A stretch of DNA of 64,000 nt, from assembly GCF_013267355.1 (NCBI RefSeq), contig NZ_CP053985.1, positions 868,001 to 932,000 on the forward strand, read 5' to 3'. Origin of the DNA: Achromobacter pestifer (lineage in GTDB: Bacteria > Pseudomonadota > Gammaproteobacteria > Burkholderiales > Burkholderiaceae_B). The notes below the pieces were generated by a model that was given only the letters and a program-made list of their open reading frames with translations, was not told the DNA's origin and did not search any database. Below, piece after piece: positions 54,909 through 64,000 of this stretch. Position 1 is the first letter of the stretch. Each line of letters opens with the position of its first letter. A program made the translations under genes and the position numbers.

Positions 54909-54958
54909 AGGGATCACTCCAGGTGCGGCGCTTGCCGCATAGGGGTCTGAGGGCCAGC

Positions 54959-56065
54959 TCAGAAGAGCCGGTACTCCGCGAAGTTGCGTCCTTCGTAGGG
55001 CTTGCGTGCGATCCACATCACGCCGCTGGCAGGCTCCATCAAGGTGGTGGCCACCGTGGCGGAGATGCTGTCGAAGCTGGCCGGCTTGGGTGAACGCAGC
55101 ACGCCGTCCGGCGCGGCGAAGTCGTCGGCCAGGATGCGCTTGACCGCATCCCAATCGATGCCGCCGGCCGCGCGCGCCAGCATGTCCTGCACGCGGCGCT
55201 GGCGGTAGATCGAATCCGGATTGGCTGCCAGGCCTTTATCGAACAGCTTGGCGCGCGCGGGCGGGCTGATCCAGTGATTGGCATGGACCAGCAGGCCGTC
55301 CTCGGGCGTGATCCAGAAGATCTCGTCGGGCGAGCATTCCAGGTCGACCGCCTCGCCCTGCGCCTGCGCCAGCATCAGGTTGTTGGAGCAGAAGCGCCGT
55401 GACGCCCACAGCACTTTCATGGCGTTGCAGATGTTGGAGGCTTCCAGCATCTTGCGGCGCACCAGCACCAGCGGCACTTCGGCGGGACGCTGGTAGTCGT
55501 GCTCGCAGGACAGGAAATTGCCGGACAGCGACACGCCCGCGCTGTTGAAGCCGTGGCGCGCCAGGCTGCCCGCCTCCGTGAACACCAGCAGGTCGGGGCC
55601 GTCTTCGCGGCGCATGCGCAGCACGATGCCGGTGTCGGCGCACTCCTCGCGCCAATCCCAGTTGTGAGCATGCATGAGCTTGCCGCCGGCCGCGGCCTCG
55701 GGCAGCACGACCAGGCCGGTGCAACCATCGTCCAGGCCCTTGCGGGCACGGCCCAGCTCGGCATGGCCGAACATCATTTCGGTGCGGCAGTTGATGACCA
55801 CCACGTCCTCCAGCGCCTGGCCCGATCCATCGGCGATGCCGCGCAGCTCTTCCAGGTAGGCCGCGTCATAGTCGCCCACCACCGGCACCATGGCGGCAGC
55901 CAGCGCCCTCAGGCGGTCCGCGGCGACGCCGCGCCGCTCCAGCTGCCCGCGGTAGAGGGCCACGCTGCGCGCCACGCGCTCGGGGACGGCGGCGCCATGC
56001 TGGCGGCCGCGTTCATAAGGGCTGCCCTGTACGTCGACCAGGGGGAAAGGGGTAGGCAAAGTCAC
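54959..56065 (-). CDS. C45 family autoproteolytic acyltransferase/hydrolase
   Basis: N-terminal-nucleophile amidase of the acyl-coenzyme A:6-aminopenicillanic acid acyltransferase family. The 368-residue precursor should self-cleave before Cys115 in LDDGCTGLVVLPEA. VINCRTEMMFG precedes it, and HAHNWDWREECADTG and GFNSAGVSLSGNFLS follow as in known members. No signal peptide is visible, so it acts in the cytoplasm. It is first in the unit feeding the ABC genes, which implies that it deacylates the imported compound. Substrate unknown; N-acyl amino acids or beta-lactam-like amides are possible. Confidence 0.9.
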   Translation of the reverse strand: MTLPTPFPLVDVQGSPYERGRQHGAAVPERVARSVALYRGQLERRGVAADRLRALAAAMVPVVGDYDAAYLEELRGIADGSGQALEDVVVINCRTEMMFGHAELGRARKGLDDGCTGLVVLPEAAAGGKLMHAHNWDWREECADTGIVLRMRREDGPDLLVFTEAGSLARHGFNSAGVSLSGNFLSCEHDYQRPAEVPLVLVRRKMLEASNICNAMKVLWASRRFCSNNLMLAQAQGEAVDLECSPDEIFWITPEDGLLVHANHWISPPARAKLFDKGLAANPDSIYRQRRVQDMLARAAGGIDWDAVKRILADDFAAPDGVLRSPKPASFDSISATVATTLMEPASGVMWIARKPYEGRNFAEYRLF

Positions 56066-56105
56066 GGCTCAAGACTCCAGAGCGAGATTCATGGACGAGC
56101 AAATT

Positions 56106-56136
56106 TTGTACTAATATATAAAAAAGTTCAATACAA
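56106..56136. promoter_or_regulatory. Putative GntR operator A
   Basis: An AT-rich block bounded by TTGTACTAAT and CAATACAA, whose ends are inverted repeats (TTGTA...TACAA). It lies between the C45 gene and the divergent gntR gene. A similar block precedes the aminotransferase gene. The rest of 56066-56223 is featureless. Confidence 0.45.
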
Positions 56137-56223
56137 GGGTTTCCCCGGAGCCATGCCTGAGGCGTCCGTGCCCGAGGCTCTCCGGTACCATTCCGACTCC
56201 GTCGCCCTTCGCGCCCATCCCTC

Positions 56224-57105
56224 ATGTCCAACGCCGCCCCCGTCCGCCCCACTCCGCTGCAAGTCGACCTGGCGCGCCACATCGCGGAAGACATCGTGGC
56301 CCGGCGCCATGCGCCCGGCGACCACCTGTCGGAGGAAGCGCTGGCGGCGAGCTACGAGGTATCGCGCACGCCCGTGCGCGGCGCGCTCAGGCTGCTGGCC
56401 GCGCAGGGCCTCATCACGCACCGCCCCAACAGCGGCTACACGGTGGCGGCCCACGCCGCCGCGGCGCCTCCCGCCATCGAGGGCGCCGGCCCCACGCAGG
56501 ACGAGCTGTACCGGCGCCTGATCGATGACCGCGCCGCGCGCGAGCTGCCGGAAACCTTCACCGAACGCGACCTGCAGCAGCGCTATCCGGCGCCGCGCAG
56601 CGTGCTGGCCAAGACCTTGTTGCAGCTGTCCGCGGACGGCCTGATCGAGAAGCGCAAGGGACATGGCTGGCAATTTGCGCCGTCGCTGGAGAACCGCGAC
56701 GCGCTCAACGAGAGCTACCGGTTCCGCATGACCATCGAGTGCGCCGGCCTGCTGGAACCCACGTTCCACCTGGACCGCGAGGCACTGGCCCACATGCGCG
56801 CCGCGCATGAAGCGCTGGCCGCGCGCAGCGACGCCGACATTTCGGCCACCGAGTTCTTCAACCTCAATGCCTCGTTCCACGAGATGCTGGCCCGCTTCTC
56901 CGGCAACCGCTACATCCTGCAGGCGGTGCAGCAGCAGAACCAGCTGCGCCGGCTGGAAGAGCATGCCGCGTTCTACCGCGACGCGCGCTTCATCAACTCC
57001 AGCAGCGAACACCTGCAGATCATCGACGCCCTCGAGGCCGGCGACCAGGAATGGGCTTCGCAGCTCATGCGGCGCCACTTGAAGACGTCGCTGCAGGTGT
57101 CCTAG
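56224..57105 (+). CDS. GntR-family regulator with two apparent winged helices and FCD domain
   Basis: A 293-residue regulator. Residues ~12-75 are a standard GntR winged helix (HLSEEALAASYEVSRTPVRG). Residues ~90-160 look like a second, degenerate winged helix (ETFTERDLQQRYPAPRSVLA, then a wing GLIEKRKGHGWQF). The rest is a FadR-C/FCD effector domain with candidate metal-binding His residues (NASFHEMLARFSGN, near RHLKTSLQ). The arrangement suggests binding two DNA half-sites per monomer. It is divergent from the C45-ABC unit and upstream of the aminotransferase gene, both of which it probably controls. Confidence 0.85.
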   Translation: MSNAAPVRPTPLQVDLARHIAEDIVARRHAPGDHLSEEALAASYEVSRTPVRGALRLLAAQGLITHRPNSGYTVAAHAAAAPPAIEGAGPTQDELYRRLIDDRAARELPETFTERDLQQRYPAPRSVLAKTLLQLSADGLIEKRKGHGWQFAPSLENRDALNESYRFRMTIECAGLLEPTFHLDREALAHMRAAHEALAARSDADISATEFFNLNASFHEMLARFSGNRYILQAVQQQNQLRRLEEHAAFYRDARFINSSSEHLQIIDALEAGDQEWASQLMRRHLKTSLQVS

Positions 57106-57132
57106 GGAAAGACCCACTCCCTACCCGCTGCG

Positions 57133-57153
57133 CCCCCCCCCCCCTCAAGGGGG
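57133..57153. repeat. C12 homopolymer within a hairpin
   Basis: Twelve consecutive C followed by TCAA and GGGGG form a hairpin whose left arm is a slippable tract. It lies 28 bases after the gntR stop and 230 bases before the aminotransferase start. It may be a variable-length terminator. The rest of 57154-57319 shows nothing recognisable. Confidence 0.6.
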
Positions 57154-57319
57154 CGACCTGTTTGTGTGAACGACGCCTCTCTTCGTCGCAGCAGGTGCCG
57201 CGACCGGCGCCTGATACTCCGCCGCTCTTTCATTGGCCGGCCAGCATGCCGGAGCGTTCCGGGCCGAACAGACTACGTTCCAGCGATCGGCTGCTCCGGA
57301 AGTAGCCGGCTCGGCTATA

Positions 57320-57345
57320 TTGTATTTATTATTTGATTAATACAA
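57320..57345. promoter_or_regulatory. Putative GntR operator B
   Basis: A 26-base AT-rich block with inverted ends TTGTATTTAT and TTAATACAA sits 38 bases upstream of the aminotransferase ATG, where a repressor would cover the promoter. The half-site resembles operator A (TTGTAYTWAT). Confidence 0.5.
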
Positions 57346-57382
57346 AATAGAGGGCCCGAATCCCTACACAGCCGGATATCCC

Positions 57383-58717
57383 ATGCCCTCCTCAGCGCCT
57401 CCCCCCACCCCCGCCATCAACGCCGAAGCCTATTGGATGCCCTTCACCGCGAACCGCCGCTACAAGCGCGCGCCCGTGCTGTTCAGCGCGGCCGAGGGCA
57501 TGCACTACATCCGGCCGGACGGGCGCCGCGTGCTGGACGGCATTGCAGGCTTGTGGTGCGTGAACGCCGGGCACCGCCGCCCTGAAATCGTCGATGCCAT
57601 CGCCCGCACCGCCCACGAACTGGACTACGCGCCGTCGTTCCAGATGAGCCACCCCCTGGCCTTCGAGCTGGCCGAGTCCTTGCGCCAGGAAGCGCCCGCC
57701 GGGTTCTCCAATGTGTTTTTCTCGAACTCCGGATCCGAAGCGGTGGATACCGCGCTGAAGATCGCGCTGGGCTATCACCGCGCGCGTGGACAGGGCCAGC
57801 GGGTGCGCCTGATCGGACGCGAGCGCTCGTACCACGGAGTGGGGTTCGGTGGCCTGTCGGTGTCGGGCATCGCCGGCCACCGCAAGCCTTTCGGCAATCT
57901 GCTGCCCTACGTGGACCACCTGCCGCACACCTATGACCGCAGCCAGATGGCCTACACGCGGGGCCAGCCGGATTGGGGCGCCCACCTGGCCGACACGCTG
58001 GAGCGCATCATCGCGCTGCATGACGCCTCCACCATCGCGGCCGTCATCGTCGAACCCGTGGCGGGCTCCACCGGCGTGCTGGTGCCGCCCAAGGGCTACC
58101 TGCAGAAGCTGCGCCAGATCTGCGACGCGCATGGCATCCTGCTGATCTTCGACGAAGTGATCTGCGCCTTCGGCCGCATCGACGGCGCCTTCGCGTCATC
58201 GCACTTCGGCGTCACGCCTGACATCATCACCAGCGCCAAGGGACTGACCAACGGCGCCATCCCCATGGGCGCCACGCTGGTGCAGCAGCACGTCTACGAC
58301 GCCTTCATGCAGGGACCGGACAGCGCCATCGAACTGTCCCACGGCTACACCTATTCCGGCCATCCGGTGGCCTGCGCCGCCGGCCTGGCGACCTTGGACA
58401 TCTGCCGCCGCGAGGGCCTGTTCCAGCGCAGCCGCGAGCTGTGGCGCTATTGGGAGGACGCGGCGCACAGCCTGAAAGGACTGCCGCACGTGGTGGACAT
58501 CCGCAACATCGGCCTGCTGGCCGCCATCGAGCTGGAGCCCCTGGACGGCAAGCCCGGCCAGCGGGCCTATGCCGTCCATCAGGCCTGCCTGGAACGCGGC
58601 TGCCTGATACGTTCAGCGGGCGACACCATGCTGTTGTCGCCCCCGCTCATCATCGAGCGCGCGCAGATCGACGAATTGTTCTCGGTATTGTCGGACGTGC
58701 TGCGCGCCGACGCCTGA
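57383..58717 (+). CDS. Class III omega-aminotransferase (beta-alanine:pyruvate type)
   Basis: PLP-dependent transaminase moving a terminal amino group from beta-alanine or an omega-amino compound to pyruvate. The 444 residues have AYWMPFTANRRYKRAPVLF at the start, FFSNSGSEAVDTALK, the PLP-binding Asp in IFDEVICAFGR, and the Schiff-base Lys in TSAKGLTNGAIPMGA. Features near the N-terminus favour omega-amino acid:pyruvate transaminases over ornithine types. It faces the C45-ABC unit across gntR, suggesting that it deaminates the amine released by the amidase. Confidence 0.9.
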   Translation: MPSSAPPPTPAINAEAYWMPFTANRRYKRAPVLFSAAEGMHYIRPDGRRVLDGIAGLWCVNAGHRRPEIVDAIARTAHELDYAPSFQMSHPLAFELAESLRQEAPAGFSNVFFSNSGSEAVDTALKIALGYHRARGQGQRVRLIGRERSYHGVGFGGLSVSGIAGHRKPFGNLLPYVDHLPHTYDRSQMAYTRGQPDWGAHLADTLERIIALHDASTIAAVIVEPVAGSTGVLVPPKGYLQKLRQICDAHGILLIFDEVICAFGRIDGAFASSHFGVTPDIITSAKGLTNGAIPMGATLVQQHVYDAFMQGPDSAIELSHGYTYSGHPVACAAGLATLDICRREGLFQRSRELWRYWEDAAHSLKGLPHVVDIRNIGLLAAIELEPLDGKPGQRAYAVHQACLERGCLIRSAGDTMLLSPPLIIERAQIDELFSVLSDVLRADA

Positions 58718-58730
58718 GCGCCAGCCCTGC

Positions 58731-59741
58731 TTATGCCAGGTGCCGCGCCACCGCCTGGACCACCTGCCGCACGTCCGCGGCGGACACGTCCAGGTGCGTG
58801 ACCAGGCGCGTCGGGCCGCCATAGACGGCCCGCATCTGGATGCCGTCGCCGGCCAGCCGGGCGGTGAGATCCTCGCAACACGCGGGCTCGAACTCGGCGA
58901 ACACCATGTTGGTGTCCTGGCTCAACACCTTTACGCCCACAATGCCGTGCAGCCCCTCGGCCAGCAGCCGGGCGTTTTCGTGGTCTTCGGCCAGGCGCTC
59001 CACGTTGTGCTCCAGCGCATACAGGCAGGCCGCGGCCAGCACGCCGGCCTGGCGCAGGCCGCCGCCCAGCATCTTGCGCCAGCGGCGGGCGCGGGCGATC
59101 AGCTCGGCGCTGCCCACCAGCACCGAACCCACCGGCGCGCCCAGGCCTTTCGAAAAGCAGATGGACACCGAATCGAAGGGCTGGCACAGGTCCGCCACGG
59201 GCTTGCCGCTGGCCACGGCCGCATTGAACACGCGGGCGCCGTCCAGATGCGTGGCCAGCCCGTGCTGGCGCGCCCAGGCGGTGGCGGCCTGCATGTAAGC
59301 GGCGGGAATCAGCTTGCCGTGGAAGGTGTTCTCCAGCGCCAGCAGGCGGGTGCGGGCAAAGTGGGGATCGCCTTCGGGCTTGAGCGCCGCAGCCAGCTTT
59401 TCCAGCGGCAGCGAGCCGTCCGCCGCGTGCTCGACGGGCTGCGGCTGGATGCTGCCCAGCACGGCCGCGCCGCCCCCTTCGTACTTGTAGGTATGCGCGA
59501 GCTGGCCCACCAGATATTCATCGCCGCGATCGCAGTGGGCCATCAGCGCGCCCAGGTTGCTTTGCGTACCGGACGGAAAGAACAGGCCGGCCGCCTTGCC
59601 CGCGCGCTCGGCAACCGCCTCCTGCAGACGGATCACGGTCGGGTCGTCGCCCATCACGTCATCGCCCAGGGGCGCGGATACCATGGCCTGCAGCATGGCT
59701 GCGGATGGCCGGGTGACTGTGTCGCTACGCAGATCGATCAT
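58731..59741 (-). CDS. ltaE: Low-specificity L-threonine aldolase
   Basis: PLP enzyme splitting threonine or allo-threonine into glycine and acetaldehyde. The 336 residues begin MIDLRSDTVTRPSAAM, the family N-terminus, which fixes the start at 59741. HLDGARVFNAAVASG and the PLP Lys in ICFSKGLGAPVGSV are clear. Its end is 13 bases from the convergent aminotransferase gene. It follows the EamA transporter gene on the same strand. Confidence 0.93.
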   Translation of the reverse strand: MIDLRSDTVTRPSAAMLQAMVSAPLGDDVMGDDPTVIRLQEAVAERAGKAAGLFFPSGTQSNLGALMAHCDRGDEYLVGQLAHTYKYEGGGAAVLGSIQPQPVEHAADGSLPLEKLAAALKPEGDPHFARTRLLALENTFHGKLIPAAYMQAATAWARQHGLATHLDGARVFNAAVASGKPVADLCQPFDSVSICFSKGLGAPVGSVLVGSAELIARARRWRKMLGGGLRQAGVLAAACLYALEHNVERLAEDHENARLLAEGLHGIVGVKVLSQDTNMVFAEFEPACCEDLTARLAGDGIQMRAVYGGPTRLVTHLDVSAADVRQVVQAVARHLA

Positions 59742-59779
59742 GGAAAGTCCCAGGATAGGAAAAGGAATTCGGAAAGCGC

Positions 59780-60667
59780 TTATTCCGCGCGCGCCGCCGG
59801 CGCCGCGCGGCTCACCACCCAGATGCCGGCCAGGATCAGCACCATGCCGCCCAGCTCGGCCGCGGTAGGCTGCTCGGACAACAGCGCCCAGGCGAACAGC
59901 ATCGCCACGACCGGCACGCCCAGGCTGGACAGGCCCGCGATCGACGCCGGCACCAGGCGCACCACCAGCAACCACAGCAGCCAGCCCGCGGCCGTCGCGA
60001 TCAGCACGATGTAGGTCATGCCGGCCCAGAGCTGCCAGCCCCAAATTGCAGGCATCTGCGGCACCAGAAAGGCGACCGGCGTCATGACCAGCCCGCCCAG
60101 CAGCATCTGCCAGGCCGTGAAAGTCATCACATCGGGCGCGTGGCGCTCAAACATGCGCTTGGACAGCACGGTACCCACGCCCCAGCACAGGCCGCTGCCC
60201 AACCCCAGCAGCACGGGACGGATATCGCCCAGGCCGTTCCAGGGTTCGACGAAGCAGACCAGGCCGATGGCGGCCAGCCCGATGCCCAACCCATGGCGCG
60301 CGGTGGGGCGCTCGCCCAGCAGCCCCCACGCGAACAGGATTACCCAGAACGGCATCGTGTAGGCCATGAGCGAGACCTTGCCCACGCCGCCCGACACCAG
60401 CGCCGTCTGCACGAAACCCTGGAATCCGGCCGTCTGCGTCAGGCCGATCAGCAAGGTCAGCTTCCAGGGCGGCATCGCCAGCGGACGCCGCATCGCGATG
60501 GCCAGCGCGAACAGCACCAGGCCGCCGGAAACGTAGCGCAGCGCCACGAAGTCGAACGGGCCGATGTAGGGGACGATCAGTTTCATCGCGATCCAGCTGC
60601 CCGCCCAGACCAGGATGGTGCTGAGCATCAGGACTAGCCCTGCACGATCGAAACTGCTGCGGCTCAC
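59780..60667 (-). CDS. EamA family (DMT superfamily) transporter
   Basis: About 295 residues with ten membrane helices and two EamA repeats (the second near residue 150, GLGSGLCWGVGTVLSKRMF). Members export amino acids and metabolites such as threonine or cysteine derivatives. The GTG at 60667 has ACGGAG eight bases upstream; the GTG at 60673 is too close to it. Placement just upstream of ltaE suggests a linked role with threonine or related amino acids, but substrate is unknown. Confidence 0.88.
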   Translation of the reverse strand: MSRSSFDRAGLVLMLSTILVWAGSWIAMKLIVPYIGPFDFVALRYVSGGLVLFALAIAMRRPLAMPPWKLTLLIGLTQTAGFQGFVQTALVSGGVGKVSLMAYTMPFWVILFAWGLLGERPTARHGLGIGLAAIGLVCFVEPWNGLGDIRPVLLGLGSGLCWGVGTVLSKRMFERHAPDVMTFTAWQMLLGGLVMTPVAFLVPQMPAIWGWQLWAGMTYIVLIATAAGWLLWLLVVRLVPASIAGLSSLGVPVVAMLFAWALLSEQPTAAELGGMVLILAGIWVVSRAAPAARAE

Positions 60668-60700
60668 TGGCACGGCTCCGTAGGAAAGAATTCTGGACGC

Positions 60701-60745
60701 GAAAAAGCAAATACGCCCGTACCGGCGGTTCCGATACGGGCGTAT
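60701..60745 (-). terminator. Terminator of acs
   Basis: Read on the minus strand, a 15-bp stem with one mismatch (ATACGCCCGTA arms, five-base loop) is followed by TTGCTTTTTC. It lies between the acs stop and the eamA start. Confidence 0.75.
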
Positions 60746-60820
60746 GACATTATGCGCCTGCCTGGCCGCCGCTGGCGGTCACAGGCAGGCCGTTCCCGTC
60801 CATCAAATGGACAAGACCGA

Positions 60821-62800
<1,980 letters not shown>

Positions 62801-63026
62801 GATTTTTGTCTCCAATCGGTAATTCTGTTGTTAGTGCCGCTTGTTCATTACCCAACCGCAACCGTATCGCCACGCTCTTACGGGCACCTTACGCAAAATG
62901 CGGGCCGGAGCCCGCGGCGCAAGGCCGGCGCCGGGCAATCAAGGCGTGCCGCCGCTTGTCGCAAAACGGCGTCACCGGACAGTCCATAAGGATAGCAGCC
63001 GGCGCGGCCTGCGCGAATCGCGCGCC

Positions 63027-64000
63027 TCAAGCGGCGCGCCGCGCCAGCCCGCGCTTCACGTCCACGCGCGACAAAAGGATGAGGCCGCCCACGAAGAACA
63101 GGCCTGTCACCAGGATCGCCAGCCGGTGGTTGCCGTGCGTGACCCAGGTCACCAGGCCGTAGGTGAGCGGACCGATCACCGCGGCCAGCTGCACCGCGAA
63201 GGTCCACAGCGAGTAGAACTCGGCCAGCCGGCCGGCGGGAGCCAGCGCGCCGGTCATGGCGCGCCCCGCGCTCTGCGTGGTGCCCATGCACAGTCCGGCC
63301 AGCGTGGCGGCGACCCAGAACACGGGCGCGGTCACGGCGGCGTAGGCCACCAGCACCATCACGATCCAGCCGCACAGCGTCAGGGCCAGCGCCGGCTTGT
63401 GGCCGATGCGGTCCTGCACGTAGCCGAAGGAGAACGCGCCGGCCGCCGCGCCGATGTTCACGGTGAACACCAGCAGCATGATCTGCGGCGTGGTGAAGCC
63501 CATGACCTCCGAGGCATAGACCGCGGCCAGCGTGATCACCACCGAGATCCCCGCCTGGTAGCAGGCGATGCACATCAGCAGCCGGCGAAATTCCGGAAAG
63601 TGCTGACCGGTTTCGCGCCAGGCATAGGCCAGGCGCTTGAGCATGTGCAGCGCCTGTTGCTTGCCGGCCTGCGGCCTGGCGCGTTCACGCAGCAGGAAAA
63701 AGGACGGCAGCGCCGCCAGCGCGAACACCACGCACGTCACGACGATGACCCAGGGCACGAAATGCTCGGCGGTTTCGCCGCGCGCCTCGGCCAGCGTCAC
63801 CACGACCAGCGACAGGCCCAGCGTGAGCATGCCGCCGCAATAGCCAAAGCTCCAGCCCCAGCCCGACACGCGCCCCAGCGCGGAGGGCCGCGCGAGTTCC
63901 GGCAGGAAGGCCGCGACCACGGACTCGCCGACGCAATAGCAGTAGTTGGAAATGACGATGGCGGCCAAGGCCAGCCACACGTCGCCGGGCCCTGCCTGCG
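63027..64000 (-). CDS. MFS transporter, UMF1/Atg22-like (5' end outside window)
   Basis: C-terminal 324 codons of a major-facilitator permease; the frame remains open to the window edge. About nine membrane helices are visible. SNYCYCVGESVVAAFLPELA and GWGWSFGYCGGMLTLGL resemble the UMF1/Atg22 branch, and YVQDRIGHKPALALTLCGW is the central MFS loop. Substrate unknown. The 62801-63026 gap upstream of acs must hold the acs promoter; no clear boxes were found. Confidence 0.88.
   Translation of the reverse strand, partial: QAGPGDVWLALAAIVISNYCYCVGESVVAAFLPELARPSALGRVSGWGWSFGYCGGMLTLGLSLVVVTLAEARGETAEHFVPWVIVVTCVVFALAALPSFFLLRERARPQAGKQQALHMLKRLAYAWRETGQHFPEFRRLLMCIACYQAGISVVITLAAVYASEVMGFTTPQIMLLVFTVNIGAAAGAFSFGYVQDRIGHKPALALTLCGWIVMVLVAYAAVTAPVFWVAATLAGLCMGTTQSAGRAMTGALAPAGRLAEFYSLWTFAVQLAAVIGPLTYGLVTWVTHGNHRLAILVTGLFFVGGLILLSRVDVKRGLARRAA

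Overview
The window is high-GC, gene-dense chromosomal DNA of a betaproteobacterium, most likely of the Alcaligenaceae (Achromobacter/Bordetella type). This rests on protein character and on one gene order: gltA-sdhE-sdhB-sdhA-sdhD-sdhC, a GntR regulator, mdh, then prpB-prpC-prpD. No rRNA, tRNA, CRISPR array, prophage or intact insertion sequence was seen. Coding density is high, and the longest gene-free stretch (about 360 bases) is the gntR-mdh promoter region.

Region 1 (1-16.9 kb) is central carbon metabolism. It holds the 3' half of a homodimeric AceE/MdeB-type 2-oxo acid dehydrogenase E1, the hybrid malic enzyme maeB, citrate synthase, the complete succinate dehydrogenase operon with its flavinylation factor SdhE, a UTRA-domain GntR regulator divergent from malate dehydrogenase, and a methylcitrate cycle (prpB, prpC, prpD) with no prpR beside it. 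Together these genes oxidise acetyl-CoA, propionyl-CoA, malate and succinate.

Region 2 (17-31.7 kb) is housekeeping: HemJ, an RlmL-type rRNA methyltransferase with a long charged tail, a strongly promoted unknown small protein, RDD and DUF2167 membrane proteins, an LpxH-like phosphoesterase, an acyl-CoA synthetase with a gamma-carbonic anhydrase, Hsp33, a TadE-like protein whose reading frame runs antisense through ftsB, and a pyrG / small ORF / DUF1330 / eno operon.

Region 3 (31.7-43 kb) is one ten-gene minus-strand unit: an RpiR regulator, isoaspartyl peptidase, a complete dipeptide-type ABC transporter, a DmpA-type P1 peptidase, DppA-type M55 D-aminopeptidase and Xaa-Pro aminopeptidase. 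It reads as uptake and hydrolysis of peptides resistant to ordinary peptidases (iso-, beta-, D- or proline-linked). The isoaspartyl peptidase appears to lack about 30 internal residues.

Region 4 (43-49.8 kb) has elaA, a 3-oxoacid CoA-transferase, a thioesterase, ETF:ubiquinone oxidoreductase, and an SDR / degenerate P450 / ABM-monooxygenase trio.

Region 5 (49.8-60.7 kb) holds a second peptide-type ABC system ending in a C45 N-terminal-nucleophile amidase. It is divergent from a GntR regulator with two apparent winged helices and an omega-aminotransferase; a threonine aldolase and an EamA transporter follow convergently. This looks like an uncharacterised pathway for importing and deacylating an amide-linked amine. 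Acetyl-CoA synthetase and a partial MFS transporter close the window.
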